Below, piece by piece: positions 9,240 to 17,802 of a DNA stretch of 64,000 bases (position 1 is its first letter; each line of letters starts with the position of its first letter). A program made the translations under genes and the position numbers. This DNA comes from Flavobacterium tyrosinilyticum (GTDB lineage: Bacteria; Bacteroidota; Bacteroidia; Flavobacteriales; Flavobacteriaceae), in contig NZ_JAMOKG010000003.1 of assembly GCF_023656565.1 (NCBI RefSeq), positions 744,001 through 808,000 on the forward strand, read 5' to 3'. Under the pieces are notes generated by a model, which saw only the letters and a list, made by a program, of their open reading frames with translations, had not been told where the DNA came from and did no database searches.

Positions 9240-10205
9240 ATGAAAAAAGTTATTATTACCACATTTGTAGCCTTAATGCTATTTGCTTGTCAAAATGACC
9301 AATCAGCAGATTCTGCTAATCCAGATGCGAGTGTTGCTTCTAGAAGAGGATGCGCAACACAAGACGTTTTAGAAGCGCAATTAAAAGCTGATCCATCATT
9401 GGCTATTAGAATGAACGAAATTGAAACTTTTACTGCAACACATGCAGGTTCAAATTTTACAGGCCGTTTGGTAAATGGAAAAATCGAAATTCCAGTTGTA
9501 GTGAATGTTCTTTACAGAACTGCTGCACAAAACATTTCGGACGCACAAATTCAATCACAAATTGATGTTTTAAACAAAGATTTTAATGCTTTAAACTCAG
9601 ATTACAATAATGTACCAGCATTATTCTCAGGAGTTAAAGCTAACATTGGAATTACTTTTGTTTTAGACCAAGTTATTAGAAAATCTACAACTAAAACTTC
9701 TTGGGGAACAAATGATGCAATGAAAAAAACTGCTCAAGGAGGAATTGCTCCTACTTCTCCAACTACAAAATTAAACATGTGGTCTTGCAACATTGGAGGC
9801 GGAATTTTAGGATATGCTCAATTTCCTGGAGGTTCTTCTGCAACTGACGGAGTGGTAATAGATCCTCGTTATTTCGGTTTATCTGGTGCAGCAAACGCAC
9901 CGTTCAACTTAGGAAGAACTGCCACACACGAAGTAGGCCATTGGATGAATTTACGTCATATTTGGGGAGATGCAACTTGCGGAAGCGATCTTGTTGCTGA
10001 CACTCCTACTCACAATGAGGAAAACTATGGAGTTCCTGCATATCCACACTACAGCACTTGCTCTGGAACACCTGTAGAAATGACAATGAACTACATGGAT
10101 TATGTTGACGATGCTGCAATGTACATGTTTTCAACTGGTCAAAAAAACAGAATATCGGCTATTTTTACGACTGGAGGAGCTAGAGCCTCTTTTGCACAAC
10201 CATAA
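9240..10205 (+). CDS. M43-type zinc metalloprotease, lipoprotein
   Basis: Secreted metzincin of the pappalysin/cytophagalysin family (M43), 321 residues. The N-terminus is a lipoprotein signal with the lipobox LFAC at Cys17, so it is probably surface-anchored. The zinc site is HEVGHWMNLRH (His230, Glu231, His234, His240), and a Met-turn is present at MNYMDY. An 80-residue pro-like segment precedes the catalytic domain. It stands alone: 286 bases of AT-rich DNA with no identified promoter lie upstream, and a strong terminator follows 15 bases after the stop. The substrate is unknown. Confidence 0.93.
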   Translation: MKKVIITTFVALMLFACQNDQSADSANPDASVASRRGCATQDVLEAQLKADPSLAIRMNEIETFTATHAGSNFTGRLVNGKIEIPVVVNVLYRTAAQNISDAQIQSQIDVLNKDFNALNSDYNNVPALFSGVKANIGITFVLDQVIRKSTTKTSWGTNDAMKKTAQGGIAPTSPTTKLNMWSCNIGGGILGYAQFPGGSSATDGVVIDPRYFGLSGAANAPFNLGRTATHEVGHWMNLRHIWGDATCGSDLVADTPTHNEENYGVPAYPHYSTCSGTPVEMTMNYMDYVDDAAMYMFSTGQKNRISAIFTTGGARASFAQP

Positions 10206-10220
10206 TAAAAAAACTTAATT

Positions 10221-10253
10221 AAAGGCGAGATGAAATCATCTCGCCTTTTTTTT
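10221..10253 (+). terminator. Intrinsic terminator of the M43 protease gene
   Basis: A 13-bp perfect stem (AAAGGCGAGATGA at 10221-10233 with TCATCTCGCCTTT at 10236-10248) and a 2-base loop, followed by T residues. Confidence 0.93.
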
Positions 10254-10327
10254 GCCAATTATTTTAGAACTCCCGAAAATTAGAAATATAAATGCTTTTC
10301 CTTATATTTATAATCTAAATTTTAAGC

Positions 10328-11419
10328 ATGATCACGTCAAAAACTATTTCAAACGGAATTTTAAGAGCTTTAGCTACAATCTTAATAATTGGCATCATTT
10401 TATACTTTTTATATGAAATACAAACTGTTATTGTTTATTTGTGCATTTCTTTAATACTATGTTTAATTGCGAATCCGTTAGTTTTATTTTTAAAGAATAA
10501 ATTAAAATTCAGCAATTCGTTGGCGGCTACCACCACCATCATCCTTTTTATATTTCTAATTGTAGGTTTCATCCTTTTGTTTGTTCCTTTAATTATCTCT
10601 CAAGCCAATAATTTAGCATTACTAGATACTGCACATCTTCAAACTAATTTTATAGAGGCAGAAAGACATCTTGAGGAGTACTTTAATATTCAGCATATTG
10701 ATTTAAATAAAGTGATAAAAGATTCTAAACTTACTTCTGTTTTAGATTTCAGTTATTTTACAGGATTCATCAATTCGATAATCAATTTTATGGCCAATAT
10801 GGGAATGGGATTGGTTTCTGTGTTTTTTATTACTTTCTTTTTTATTAAAGATCAGGATATCTTTAAAGATCAGGCAAGAAGAATACTACCAGACTCCAAT
10901 GAGGATAAAATTTTAAGTTCTATTACTAAAATAAATCATCTACTGACTCGCTATTTTATTGGTTTATTATTGCAATTAATCGTTGTTTTTATTCTTTACT
11001 TAATTGTCTTACTGATCTTTGGAAATAAAAATGCTTTTGTGATTGCTTTCTTATGTGCCATTCTAAATATAATACCCTATCTGGGACCAATTATCGGAAC
11101 CACTTTGGCTGGGCTATTAACCATGATAAGTATGATTGGGAAAGATTTTCAATCAGAAATTCTTCCTACAACTATTTATGTAATTATTGGTTTTTTAGTG
11201 GTTCAGGCCATTGACAATAATGTTAGCCAGCCTATAATTTCATCAAAAAGTGTAAATTCGCACCCATTAGAAATATTCTTGGTTATCTTAATCAGCGGTA
11301 TTACGTTTGGAATTGTGGGTATGATTATAGCCATTCCTGTTTTTACAATGATTAAAGTAATTTTAAAAGAATTTTTTCCTAATAATAAAATTGTCTCCGT
11401 ATTAACCGAAAGAATTTAG
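10328..11419 (+). CDS. AI-2E family transporter (PerM/UPF0118)
   Basis: Integral inner-membrane protein of 363 residues with about eight hydrophobic segments. There are two near residues 10-60, one near 70-95, one near 150-175 after a soluble loop, and four more through the C-terminal half. The PYLGPIIGTTLAG segment and the C-terminal GITFGIVGMIIAIPV segment are characteristic. Members have been linked to autoinducer-2 export, permease activity and Na+/H+ antiport, so the substrate here is open. A methyltransferase gene begins two bases after its stop. Confidence 0.9.
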   Translation: MITSKTISNGILRALATILIIGIILYFLYEIQTVIVYLCISLILCLIANPLVLFLKNKLKFSNSLAATTTIILFIFLIVGFILLFVPLIISQANNLALLDTAHLQTNFIEAERHLEEYFNIQHIDLNKVIKDSKLTSVLDFSYFTGFINSIINFMANMGMGLVSVFFITFFFIKDQDIFKDQARRILPDSNEDKILSSITKINHLLTRYFIGLLLQLIVVFILYLIVLLIFGNKNAFVIAFLCAILNIIPYLGPIIGTTLAGLLTMISMIGKDFQSEILPTTIYVIIGFLVVQAIDNNVSQPIISSKSVNSHPLEIFLVILISGITFGIVGMIIAIPVFTMIKVILKEFFPNNKIVSVLTERI

Positions 11420-11421
11420 CA

Positions 11422-12603
11422 TTGAACACTTCTATTTTGCATCAAGAAATACAGGAATTTATAATCCAAAATACTGGTGCAGATGTAACAAAATTGGCGT
11501 TGCAAAAAAATCCGTTTCCAGAGGCGGATTGGATTTTAATTTTAAATCAGATTGAAGCCAGAACAAAGGCCAAAGAAAAACTGCCGACTTGGTTTGCTAC
11601 GGAAAATATAATTTACCCGAGCAAAATATCAGTAGAACAAACTTCTTCAGAAAAAACAGCGGCTTACAAAGCTTCTTTAATTTCTGGCGAATCTTTAATT
11701 GATTTAACTGGAGGTTTTGGTGTTGATGATTATTATTTTTCTAAAAAAATTAAATCGATAACCCATTGCGAAATAAACGAAGAATTGTCTGCCATTGTAT
11801 CGCACAATTTTAACCAGTTAAAAGTTGAAAATTGCACTTTTCATGCCGGAGATTCTCTTCATTTATTAGAAGAAACCAATCAGAAATTTGACTGGATTTA
11901 TATTGATCCTTCAAGAAGAAATGACAGTAAAGGCAAAGTTTTTATGCTGAAAGATTGTCTTCCTAATGTTCCAGAACTGCTGGATTTTTATTTCGAAAAA
12001 TCAGATCATATTTTAATTAAAACAGCGCCGTTATTAGATATTTCAGCGGGATTGTCAGAATTAAAAAATGTAAAGAACATTCATATTATAGCGCTCGAAA
12101 ATGAAGTTAAGGAACTGCTTTTTGAAATACATAAAGGTTATTCAGGCAACGTAACTTTAAAAACTACTAATATTCTAAAAGAAAAAACAGAAGTTTTTGA
12201 GTTTGTTTTGGGTGATAAAATCTCGTATCCGTCCTTTGATTTTCCAAAGAAATATCTTTACGAACCCAATGCCGCGATTATGAAATCTGGTGGTTTTGAT
12301 GAAGTAAGCGTCACTTTTCAAATGGATAAACTTCATAAACATTCTCATTTGTATACTTCTGAGGATTTAATTGATTTTCCTGGAAGAAAATTTGAGATTA
12401 AAAAAGTTATTCCATACAACAAAAATGAAATGAAGAGTGAGCTGGCAAATCAGCAGGCGAATATTACGACTCGCAATTTTCCCGAGACGGTAGAAAACAT
12501 TAGAAAAAAGTGGAAAATAAAAAATGGCGGTAATTTGTATTGTTTTTTTACAACTGATGTAAAAGCTAACAAAATAGTTTTAATTTGCACCAAAATAAAC
12601 TAA
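11422..12603 (+). CDS. Class I SAM-dependent methyltransferase with THUMP-like C-terminal domain
   Basis: Protein of 393 residues. The central Rossmann methyltransferase core has the SAM motif DLTGGFGVDDYYFS and an acidic-loop equivalent at THCEINEELSA. The WIYIDPSRRN catalytic loop resembles nucleic-acid amino-methyltransferases (DPPY-type). The last ~100 residues match a THUMP-like RNA-binding domain found in Bacteroidetes proteins of this class. The target is probably an RNA base, but it is not known. Translation starts at a TTG two bases after the upstream permease stop, and a small secreted-protein gene follows after 4 bases. Confidence 0.85.
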   Translation: MNTSILHQEIQEFIIQNTGADVTKLALQKNPFPEADWILILNQIEARTKAKEKLPTWFATENIIYPSKISVEQTSSEKTAAYKASLISGESLIDLTGGFGVDDYYFSKKIKSITHCEINEELSAIVSHNFNQLKVENCTFHAGDSLHLLEETNQKFDWIYIDPSRRNDSKGKVFMLKDCLPNVPELLDFYFEKSDHILIKTAPLLDISAGLSELKNVKNIHIIALENEVKELLFEIHKGYSGNVTLKTTNILKEKTEVFEFVLGDKISYPSFDFPKKYLYEPNAAIMKSGGFDEVSVTFQMDKLHKHSHLYTSEDLIDFPGRKFEIKKVIPYNKNEMKSELANQQANITTRNFPETVENIRKKWKIKNGGNLYCFFTTDVKANKIVLICTKIN

Positions 12604-12607
12604 TACA

Positions 12608-13174
12608 ATGAAACAACTAATTACACTAACTCTTTTTTTATTGACTATTACCGCATTTGCACAAAAACCATGTGAATACAGTGTAAATGTAAATGACTCA
12701 ATTGGAAGCTATAAAATAACTAATGAGTATTTAATGAGCGAAAAATATTTTGGAGGAAACTTTGATTACATTTTCTTTTCATTAGCACAAACCGACGGAT
12801 TGCCAACTTTAAATCTTCAGGCTATTCAAAAAAGTAAAGATTTTATTAAGGCAAACTGCTTTGATAAAAATTCAAAAATCTTCCTACAATTAGAAAACGG
12901 AAAAATTGTAACCTTAATGCATATCAACCAAGAAAATTGCGGAACATTAATTCGTGACGATAAAGATTTTAACAACCGCATAAATACAGGAATTTTTATG
13001 TTCATGAAAGACAATTACGAGGAATTAAAAAAATCTCCTATCTCGATTATGCGTATAAAATACTTGACAAACATAGAGGATTATGTTGTAAAAAGAGAGT
13101 TAACATCTGAGTTAACCGGAAAGGTAACCAATCCCAATACTTATTTCATGGAGAATATTAGATGCGTTGAGTAA
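12608..13174 (+). CDS. Hypothetical secreted protein
   Basis: Protein of 188 residues that I do not recognise. Residues 1-18 are a signal peptide (MKQLITLTLFLLTITAFA), so the mature protein is probably periplasmic. The mature part has four cysteines (near residues 21, 71, 99 and 186), possibly forming disulfides, and a mixed alpha/beta composition. It is last in a three-gene run with the permease and methyltransferase, and it ends two bases from the convergent dipeptidase gene. No function is proposed. Confidence 0.7.
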   Translation: MKQLITLTLFLLTITAFAQKPCEYSVNVNDSIGSYKITNEYLMSEKYFGGNFDYIFFSLAQTDGLPTLNLQAIQKSKDFIKANCFDKNSKIFLQLENGKIVTLMHINQENCGTLIRDDKDFNNRINTGIFMFMKDNYEELKKSPISIMRIKYLTNIEDYVVKRELTSELTGKVTNPNTYFMENIRCVE

Positions 13175-13175
13175 A

Positions 13176-13823
13176 TCAATCGCATTTCCACTTTTGATTA
13201 GAAATTTTATCTTTTAAACCAGCTTTTAAATTATAGTGCCACCACTCAGAATCAAATGAATTGAAGCCATTTTTAACCATTGTATTTTTTAAATAAGCTC
13301 TTTTGGAAAGAATTTCTTCTGAAAGCTGTTTAAAATTATGACTGGCCATAATTCCAAAAAAATCAAAAGAAGTTCCCATATCCACTTCTTTTCCTGCTAT
13401 GTCAACCAAAGAAATATCTACGGCTCCTCCTCTATTGTGGATGGAGCCTTTTTTTGGATCTGCCACATAAGTTGGATTCGACACAATCTCCCACATTCTT
13501 TTTTGAATATCTAAAGGTCTGTAGCAGTCAAATAATTTGATTCGGTACCCTTTCTTCAAAAAATCATTATTGGCCGCAATTAAAGCTTTTACCGTCTTTA
13601 AACGAAGCATGCATTCTGCACAGTCGTATACTTTAGTTTTTAGAAAATTATCTTCTGTAGCATATTTCATATCATAGACAAAATCATTGCTATAATCTCT
13701 TAGGTTTACAAAAGTCGTGTCTGAGATTTTAGCTTCAGATGAAGATACATAGGCTTCATTTTGCGCTTGTAAAGAGCTAATTCCGAAAAGAAAAAAAACT
13801 AAAATTTTCAAAGTGTGATTCAT
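13176..13823 (-). CDS. D-alanyl-D-alanine dipeptidase (VanX/DdpX type, M15D)
   Basis: Zinc dipeptidase of 215 residues that hydrolyses D-Ala-D-Ala. An N-terminal signal peptide (through LQAQ near residue 21) places it in the periplasm. The zinc ligands and catalytic Glu fall in the M15D motifs SIHNRGGAVDISL (His, Asp) and SEWWHYN (Glu, His). LFDCYRPLDIQKRMWEI is also typical. A periplasmic location suggests recycling of peptidoglycan dipeptides, as for DdpX/PcgL, rather than vancomycin resistance; no vanH or vanA genes are nearby. It is divergent from an Ivy-like lipoprotein gene 206 bases away. Confidence 0.92.
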   Translation of the reverse strand: MNHTLKILVFFLFGISSLQAQNEAYVSSSEAKISDTTFVNLRDYSNDFVYDMKYATEDNFLKTKVYDCAECMLRLKTVKALIAANNDFLKKGYRIKLFDCYRPLDIQKRMWEIVSNPTYVADPKKGSIHNRGGAVDISLVDIAGKEVDMGTSFDFFGIMASHNFKQLSEEILSKRAYLKNTMVKNGFNSFDSEWWHYNLKAGLKDKISNQKWKCD

Positions 13824-14029
13824 TGCCTAATAATTTAAAAAATTGAAATTAAACAAAAAATATTAAAAAACGATTTTTACAATTCTTCTTTAAAGCTAGA
13901 AAATTAGTTTTTTGAGTCCAAAATCCCTCATAAATTACTTTCAAAACAAAAAATATTTTTAATATCTTTATGAAAATTAGACCATTAAGACTTTGTATAT
14001 TAATTTATTAATTCAAAAAAATCAGTTAT

Positions 14030-14551
14030 ATGAATTACAGAGCCACATACATTTCGACAGTTATATTGAGCAGTTTACTCTTTGTTTCGTGCAAAAAAGA
14101 AAGCTTTAAAAGCATTCCCAAAACAGATTCTACTTCAATAAAAACAGAAGCTTTAAAAGAAGACAGCATCGTTTTAAATCCAAATGATTCTTTATATGCT
14201 TTAGCTGATAAAAGTGTCATCGGAACTCAGTTTTTGACCAAAAGCAAGTTGGCTCCTAGATTAAAAAAACTATTAGGAACCGACTATGATCAAATGGTAG
14301 CAAACTGGAATACCGAAACTCCTTTTGAAAAACAAGATAATATACTGCACGCTTGGGGATGTAAACAGCACGACTGCAGCAATTATTCGTACGATTTGTA
14401 TATTGATGTTAAAAACAATAAAATTAATGTCTACAAATTTGCCGAATCAAAACTAACGGTATTTAAAGAAGATAATTTTGATATTGAAATTAAAGGCAAC
14501 CTTTTAAAAGACTTGAACATTAAAAAGGAAAATATCATAAATAAAAAATAA
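14030..14551 (+). CDS. Lipoprotein with an Ivy-like CKQHDC motif
   Basis: Protein of 173 residues with a lipoprotein signal (lipobox FVSC, Cys near residue 21). A Ser/Thr/Lys linker leads to a ~100-residue domain. The domain contains WGCKQHDCSNYSYDLYID, which closely resembles the CKPHDC inhibitory loop and following strand of Ivy, the inhibitor of vertebrate (C-type) lysozyme. The match is to a short motif, so membership in the Ivy family is an inference. A membrane-anchored Ivy-like protein would protect peptidoglycan in the periplasm. The facing gene encodes a peptidoglycan dipeptidase, which fits. Confidence 0.6.
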   Translation: MNYRATYISTVILSSLLFVSCKKESFKSIPKTDSTSIKTEALKEDSIVLNPNDSLYALADKSVIGTQFLTKSKLAPRLKKLLGTDYDQMVANWNTETPFEKQDNILHAWGCKQHDCSNYSYDLYIDVKNNKINVYKFAESKLTVFKEDNFDIEIKGNLLKDLNIKKENIINKK

Positions 14552-14596
14552 GCATAACGTTAAAAAAGTATCGCTCATCTGGAGCAAATTCAAAAA

Positions 14597-14631
14597 AAAA
14601 GTCTGGTTCAATAATGAACCAGACTTTTTTT
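14597..14631. terminator. Bidirectional intrinsic terminator
   Basis: A 14-bp perfect stem (AAAAGTCTGGTTCA at 14597-14610 with TGAACCAGACTTTT at 14615-14628) and loop ATAA, with A and T runs on the two sides. It separates the convergent Ivy-like and desaturase genes. Confidence 0.93.
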
Positions 14632-14650
14632 ATAAAATAGCTTTTAATAA

Positions 14651-15754
14651 CTATATCTCTCCTGTCACTAAAATATTTTCTTTTACTCCTTTGTTTTTCA
14701 ACATTCTAAAATGAGAACGAACGGCATGATAGAATGGGTACGAAGTATAAGGCAAATTATATTCTGCTGCATATCGTTTTATAATTGGCGTAATATAAGG
14801 ATAATACGTATGACCAACCGCTGGGAAAAGATGGTGTGCCACGTGATGCGTAAATCCGCCATATAAAAAATTAGCCAATTTGCTTTCTGTACTAAAATCT
14901 TTAGTTACAATCATTTGATGTACCACCCAAGTGTCAGAAAGGTTTCCGTCTTCATCTGTACCCGGAAAATGAGCATCTTCATCAACGTGGGTCGAAACCA
15001 GTGCCACAACCCCAATGGCACTTCCGCATAAATGCATAGACAGCCAAGCAAAAAGAACAGTATACCAAGGCTGGCTTAAAAGCAGCATTGGAACAAAAAG
15101 CAGGTAAGTTAAATTAATAATCTTGGCCGCAAACATTCTGTAAACTTCTTGCCTCGGAATCTTGTCGACTACTCTTTTTACATAATTATCCTTCGTGCCA
15201 AAAAAGTCTTTAAAATCTCTAATATAAAGCCAGTTTAAGCTATAAAGAGGATAAATAAACCACATGTAAATGTGCTGATACTTGTGGTAATTAAACAACG
15301 GACTATTTGGGAATATTCTAATAATATCGCTTTGTTTGATATCTACATCCCAATCGGGCACGTTTGGATAAGCATGATGCAAACTTATATGACGTCGCAT
15401 CCAAAGCCAATGATTACTCCCAAAGAGTTCTAAAACATACAAAAACCATTCATTATGCTTTGGCTTTTTGAACAAAGCTCCATGTGCAGCATCATGAAAA
15501 GCATTTATAAATAAAACAATCATTGTAATACCAGCCAGAATGTAAAAAAGAAATAGTAAAGGGGTCTGGTTGCCAAAAATTAAAATACAGACGTAGAATA
15601 AAAAAAATACTGCCAAAAGTCCGAGGGACTTTACAACATTTAATACATATAAAGACGAGTTTTTTAAGACCGTTTCATTCACTTCTAAACGCATCTTTTT
15701 AAAAAAATCATCTGTTCCTGGTTTAACATAAACCGGTCGTTTTAATTTTTCCAT
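14651..15754 (-). CDS. Membrane fatty acid desaturase
   Basis: Di-iron membrane desaturase of 367 residues. The three histidine boxes are present: HDAAHG (about residue 88), HISLHH (about 125) and HHVAHH (about 306). Hydrophobic segments at about 45-90 and 200-245 straddle them as in the acyl-lipid/acyl-CoA family. The third box has H at the first position rather than the Q of front-end desaturases. It introduces a double bond into membrane acyl chains, and regiospecificity cannot be told. It is monocistronic between terminators. Confidence 0.92.
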   Translation of the reverse strand: MEKLKRPVYVKPGTDDFFKKMRLEVNETVLKNSSLYVLNVVKSLGLLAVFFLFYVCILIFGNQTPLLFLFYILAGITMIVLFINAFHDAAHGALFKKPKHNEWFLYVLELFGSNHWLWMRRHISLHHAYPNVPDWDVDIKQSDIIRIFPNSPLFNYHKYQHIYMWFIYPLYSLNWLYIRDFKDFFGTKDNYVKRVVDKIPRQEVYRMFAAKIINLTYLLFVPMLLLSQPWYTVLFAWLSMHLCGSAIGVVALVSTHVDEDAHFPGTDEDGNLSDTWVVHQMIVTKDFSTESKLANFLYGGFTHHVAHHLFPAVGHTYYPYITPIIKRYAAEYNLPYTSYPFYHAVRSHFRMLKNKGVKENILVTGEI

Positions 15755-15848
15755 ATTGGTTACTGCTAGAAATTGTTAACCAAATTTAATAAAAAAAAAC
15801 TTAACCTCTTAGAATACATTCAACTAAAAATCAAGTATTTCACAACAA

Positions 15849-15872
15849 AAAACCACTCTAAAAAGAGTGGTT
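15849..15872 (-). terminator. Terminator of the small HTH regulator gene
   Basis: A 9-bp stem (AACCACTCT at 15851-15859 with AGAGTGGTT at 15864-15872) and loop AAAA. A T run follows on the minus strand. It lies 54 bases after the stop of the HTH gene. Confidence 0.8.
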
Positions 15873-15925
15873 AAATTAATACTGTAAAATTTAGAATTGT
15901 TAGATATTTTTTGGAAAACCATTTA

Positions 15926-16255
15926 CTATTCCTCAAACTTTTTGTTTGCTAATCGCAGTCTAATATCGTGAATACGACCTTCTATCTCTTGCAAATCACT
16001 TAAAATAGTTTGCTTTTCATAAACTGCTCCAGCTTCATTAACCAAATTTTGCCCATCGGGAGCAAAAAGATCATTCAAATCTACATCGGGAAAGTTTTTA
16101 CTTAAGCTAAGAATAAATTCAGAACCTATATTAGCCGTTCCATGTAAATACCTTCCAATCATTGCAGGGCTAAATCCTAAAATTGCCCCGACTTCCTTCT
16201 GCTTTAATCCTTTATCCCTAAAGAATTTACTTAGTTTCTCGTGATACATCATCAT
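15926..16255 (-). CDS. Small XRE-like helix-turn-helix regulator
   Basis: Protein of 109 residues. Residues 5-65 form a Cro/C1-type helix-turn-helix: KGLKQKEVGAILGFSPAMIG covers the recognition region and RYLHGTANIGSEFILSLSK the next helices. The C-terminal 40 residues are predicted to be a coiled coil, probably for dimerisation. MMMY offers three possible starts. A 20-bp palindrome just upstream of its start is a candidate self-operator. It is divergent from an unknown 98-residue gene. Confidence 0.85.
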   Translation of the reverse strand: MMMYHEKLSKFFRDKGLKQKEVGAILGFSPAMIGRYLHGTANIGSEFILSLSKNFPDVDLNDLFAPDGQNLVNEAGAVYEKQTILSDLQEIEGRIHDIRLRLANKKFEE

Positions 16256-16275
16256 TAAAATTCAAACAAAATATA

Positions 16276-16295
16276 GTTAAAATATATTTTTTAAC
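16276..16295. promoter_or_regulatory. Candidate operator between HTH gene and 16351 gene
   Basis: GTTAAAA at 16276-16282 and TTTTAAC at 16289-16295 form a perfect inverted repeat with a 6-base spacer, inside the 95-base divergent promoter region. Assignment to the adjacent HTH protein is inference. Confidence 0.45.
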
Positions 16296-16350
16296 ATTAA
16301 AAAGAATACAAAATATAATAATATTCTTACATTTACACAGACTAACAACC

Positions 16351-16647
16351 ATGCCGTTAATAATTAGCAAATATATGTCAAAATTAATCAATAATAGCAA
16401 TTTTAAAGAAGATAATTCTCACAATAAAAAAGCTTATGAATTTATAGATAAGCATTTACCAGTAACATATGTTGATCTTACCATTTCTTGTATCATCAAA
16501 AAAGGACATCCTGCTCCAAGTAAAGCACTAATTAGAAATGTAAGAAACAAAACAATACTTAGAAATGATATTTTATTAGCATTAGTAGAAGTAGCACATG
16601 AAAACAAAGAAGCTATTGAAAAAATAAAACTTTTAACGTCTCAATAA
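16351..16647 (+). CDS. Hypothetical protein divergent from HTH regulator
   Basis: Protein of up to 98 residues that I do not recognise. An in-frame ATG at 16375 (MSKLINN) is an alternative start. It is basic and helical, without signal peptide or membrane segment, so probably cytoplasmic. The middle contains IIKKGHPAPSKALIRNVRNK, reminiscent of a small nucleic-acid-binding protein but not diagnostic. It is divergently transcribed from the HTH regulator and followed 42 bases later by a 55-codon gene, so the three may form one unit. Confidence 0.6.
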   Translation: MPLIISKYMSKLINNSNFKEDNSHNKKAYEFIDKHLPVTYVDLTISCIIKKGHPAPSKALIRNVRNKTILRNDILLALVEVAHENKEAIEKIKLLTSQ

Positions 16648-16689
16648 ATTTAAGATCTGGAAAATCAAATAAATCCTAACAAGAATATT

Positions 16690-16857
16690 ATGTCTTCTAC
16701 GAAAAATAAAAGCAAAAAGACACTTCAGTCAAAAAAAGACATTGAAAATGGCCAATATAATAGTGCTATTAAATTATACGGAATGACTTTAGAGCAATAC
16801 CATCAAGGTAAAACGATTCATTCTCAATGTTTTGATCAGCTCAAAAAATTCAAATAA
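16690..16857 (+). CDS. Small hypothetical protein (55 aa)
   Basis: An open frame of 55 codons beginning MSSTKNKSKKTLQSKK and ending in a TAA. It is strongly basic at the N-terminus, with an amphipathic helix around SAIKLYGMTLEQYHQG. It is oriented with the preceding 98-residue gene at 42 bases, and its codon use resembles the neighbours. It is not long enough to be certain, but nothing else occupies this interval. Function unknown. Confidence 0.5.
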   Translation: MSSTKNKSKKTLQSKKDIENGQYNSAIKLYGMTLEQYHQGKTIHSQCFDQLKKFK

Positions 16858-16872
16858 ATAATTTAGAGCAAT

Positions 16873-17727
16873 TTAAAAGATGCCCATTCCTTCCGGCTTA
16901 ATTGTAAAACCTATACGCACCATATTAGTATGTTCCTGATAATCTATTAAACTTTCCGTGTAACCAATAAACCATTGAAGAGTGACGTAATAATTTTCAT
17001 TTTTATAAGGTCGCCAATTAAGTTGTGTCTGCAGAGATCCGTAATTAATAAGCCCACTGCCTTTCCTAAAAAGAACATCTGCGCTCCAACGTCCCGGTTT
17101 TATCTGATAAGTTGCACTGGCTTCTCCATAACCAACATATTGGGTTAATCCTGGATTATCATCTTTATCAACAATAGGAATCCAGCCTCTTATTCCAACA
17201 ATCCATCTTGGCGAAACTTGAGATTTTAATGAAAAAGCGATCATATTCCATGTTCGAGAATAGATGGAGTCTCTACCATTTGACTCGTGTTCAACTGAAA
17301 TCGACCCGTATGTTAATCTCCCTCCTTTTAAATAAAAAGGCCGAACAATTGCAACTCCCGGATTAAAGTTAATTTCTGAAAAAGGCTTAGAGCTCGCATA
17401 TATATCCCAAAAAGCTTTTTGGGTATACATTAAGTAGGGGAAAAATCCACCCCATAAAGGCTTAGAATTTAATCTTAGTTTGAAACTAACTTGATACTTT
17501 ACGTCTGCAGAGTTTCTGGTTATAGGCTCATCTAAAGGAATTCCTGTCAAAAAGTAATTATCTTTATGAACCGAAAAACTATTTTCTTTCAATAAAGAAT
17601 CTGCTGCTCGAAAATTCTTTTTTTCTTCAACAATTTGAGAATTGGATTTAAAAGATATTAAAATCAGGAATATTGATAAATATTTAAAATGCATTAAACG
17701 TGTAAATTTGAAGTTATTTGATGTCAT
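16873..17727 (-). CDS. pldA: Outer membrane phospholipase A (OMPLA)
   Basis: Calcium-dependent outer membrane phospholipase A1/A2 of 284 residues, a beta-barrel that hydrolyses phospholipids misplaced in the outer leaflet. The catalytic triad aligns with E. coli OMPLA: His147 and Ser149 in VEHESNGRDS, and Asn161 fourteen residues after the His, as in E. coli (142/144/156). The C-terminal FIGYTESLIDY strand matches GYGESLIDY of the family. A signal sequence is near the N-terminus (SIFLILISFKSNSQ); the ATG at 17727 gives a slightly long n-region, so the start at residue 12 (MHFKYLS) is also possible. Confidence 0.92.
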   Translation of the reverse strand: MTSNNFKFTRLMHFKYLSIFLILISFKSNSQIVEEKKNFRAADSLLKENSFSVHKDNYFLTGIPLDEPITRNSADVKYQVSFKLRLNSKPLWGGFFPYLMYTQKAFWDIYASSKPFSEINFNPGVAIVRPFYLKGGRLTYGSISVEHESNGRDSIYSRTWNMIAFSLKSQVSPRWIVGIRGWIPIVDKDDNPGLTQYVGYGEASATYQIKPGRWSADVLFRKGSGLINYGSLQTQLNWRPYKNENYYVTLQWFIGYTESLIDYQEHTNMVRIGFTIKPEGMGIF

Positions 17728-17802
17728 TTACACTAAGTTAAGCTATTTTAATAATTAAAAAAAATAATAAACCCCATCACTAACAATAATTTTTCTAAGA
17801 TT

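Noticed and set aside
13176..13823. Vancomycin resistance cluster
   Set aside because: Only a VanX-like dipeptidase is present, with a signal peptide and no vanH, vanA or vanRS neighbours.
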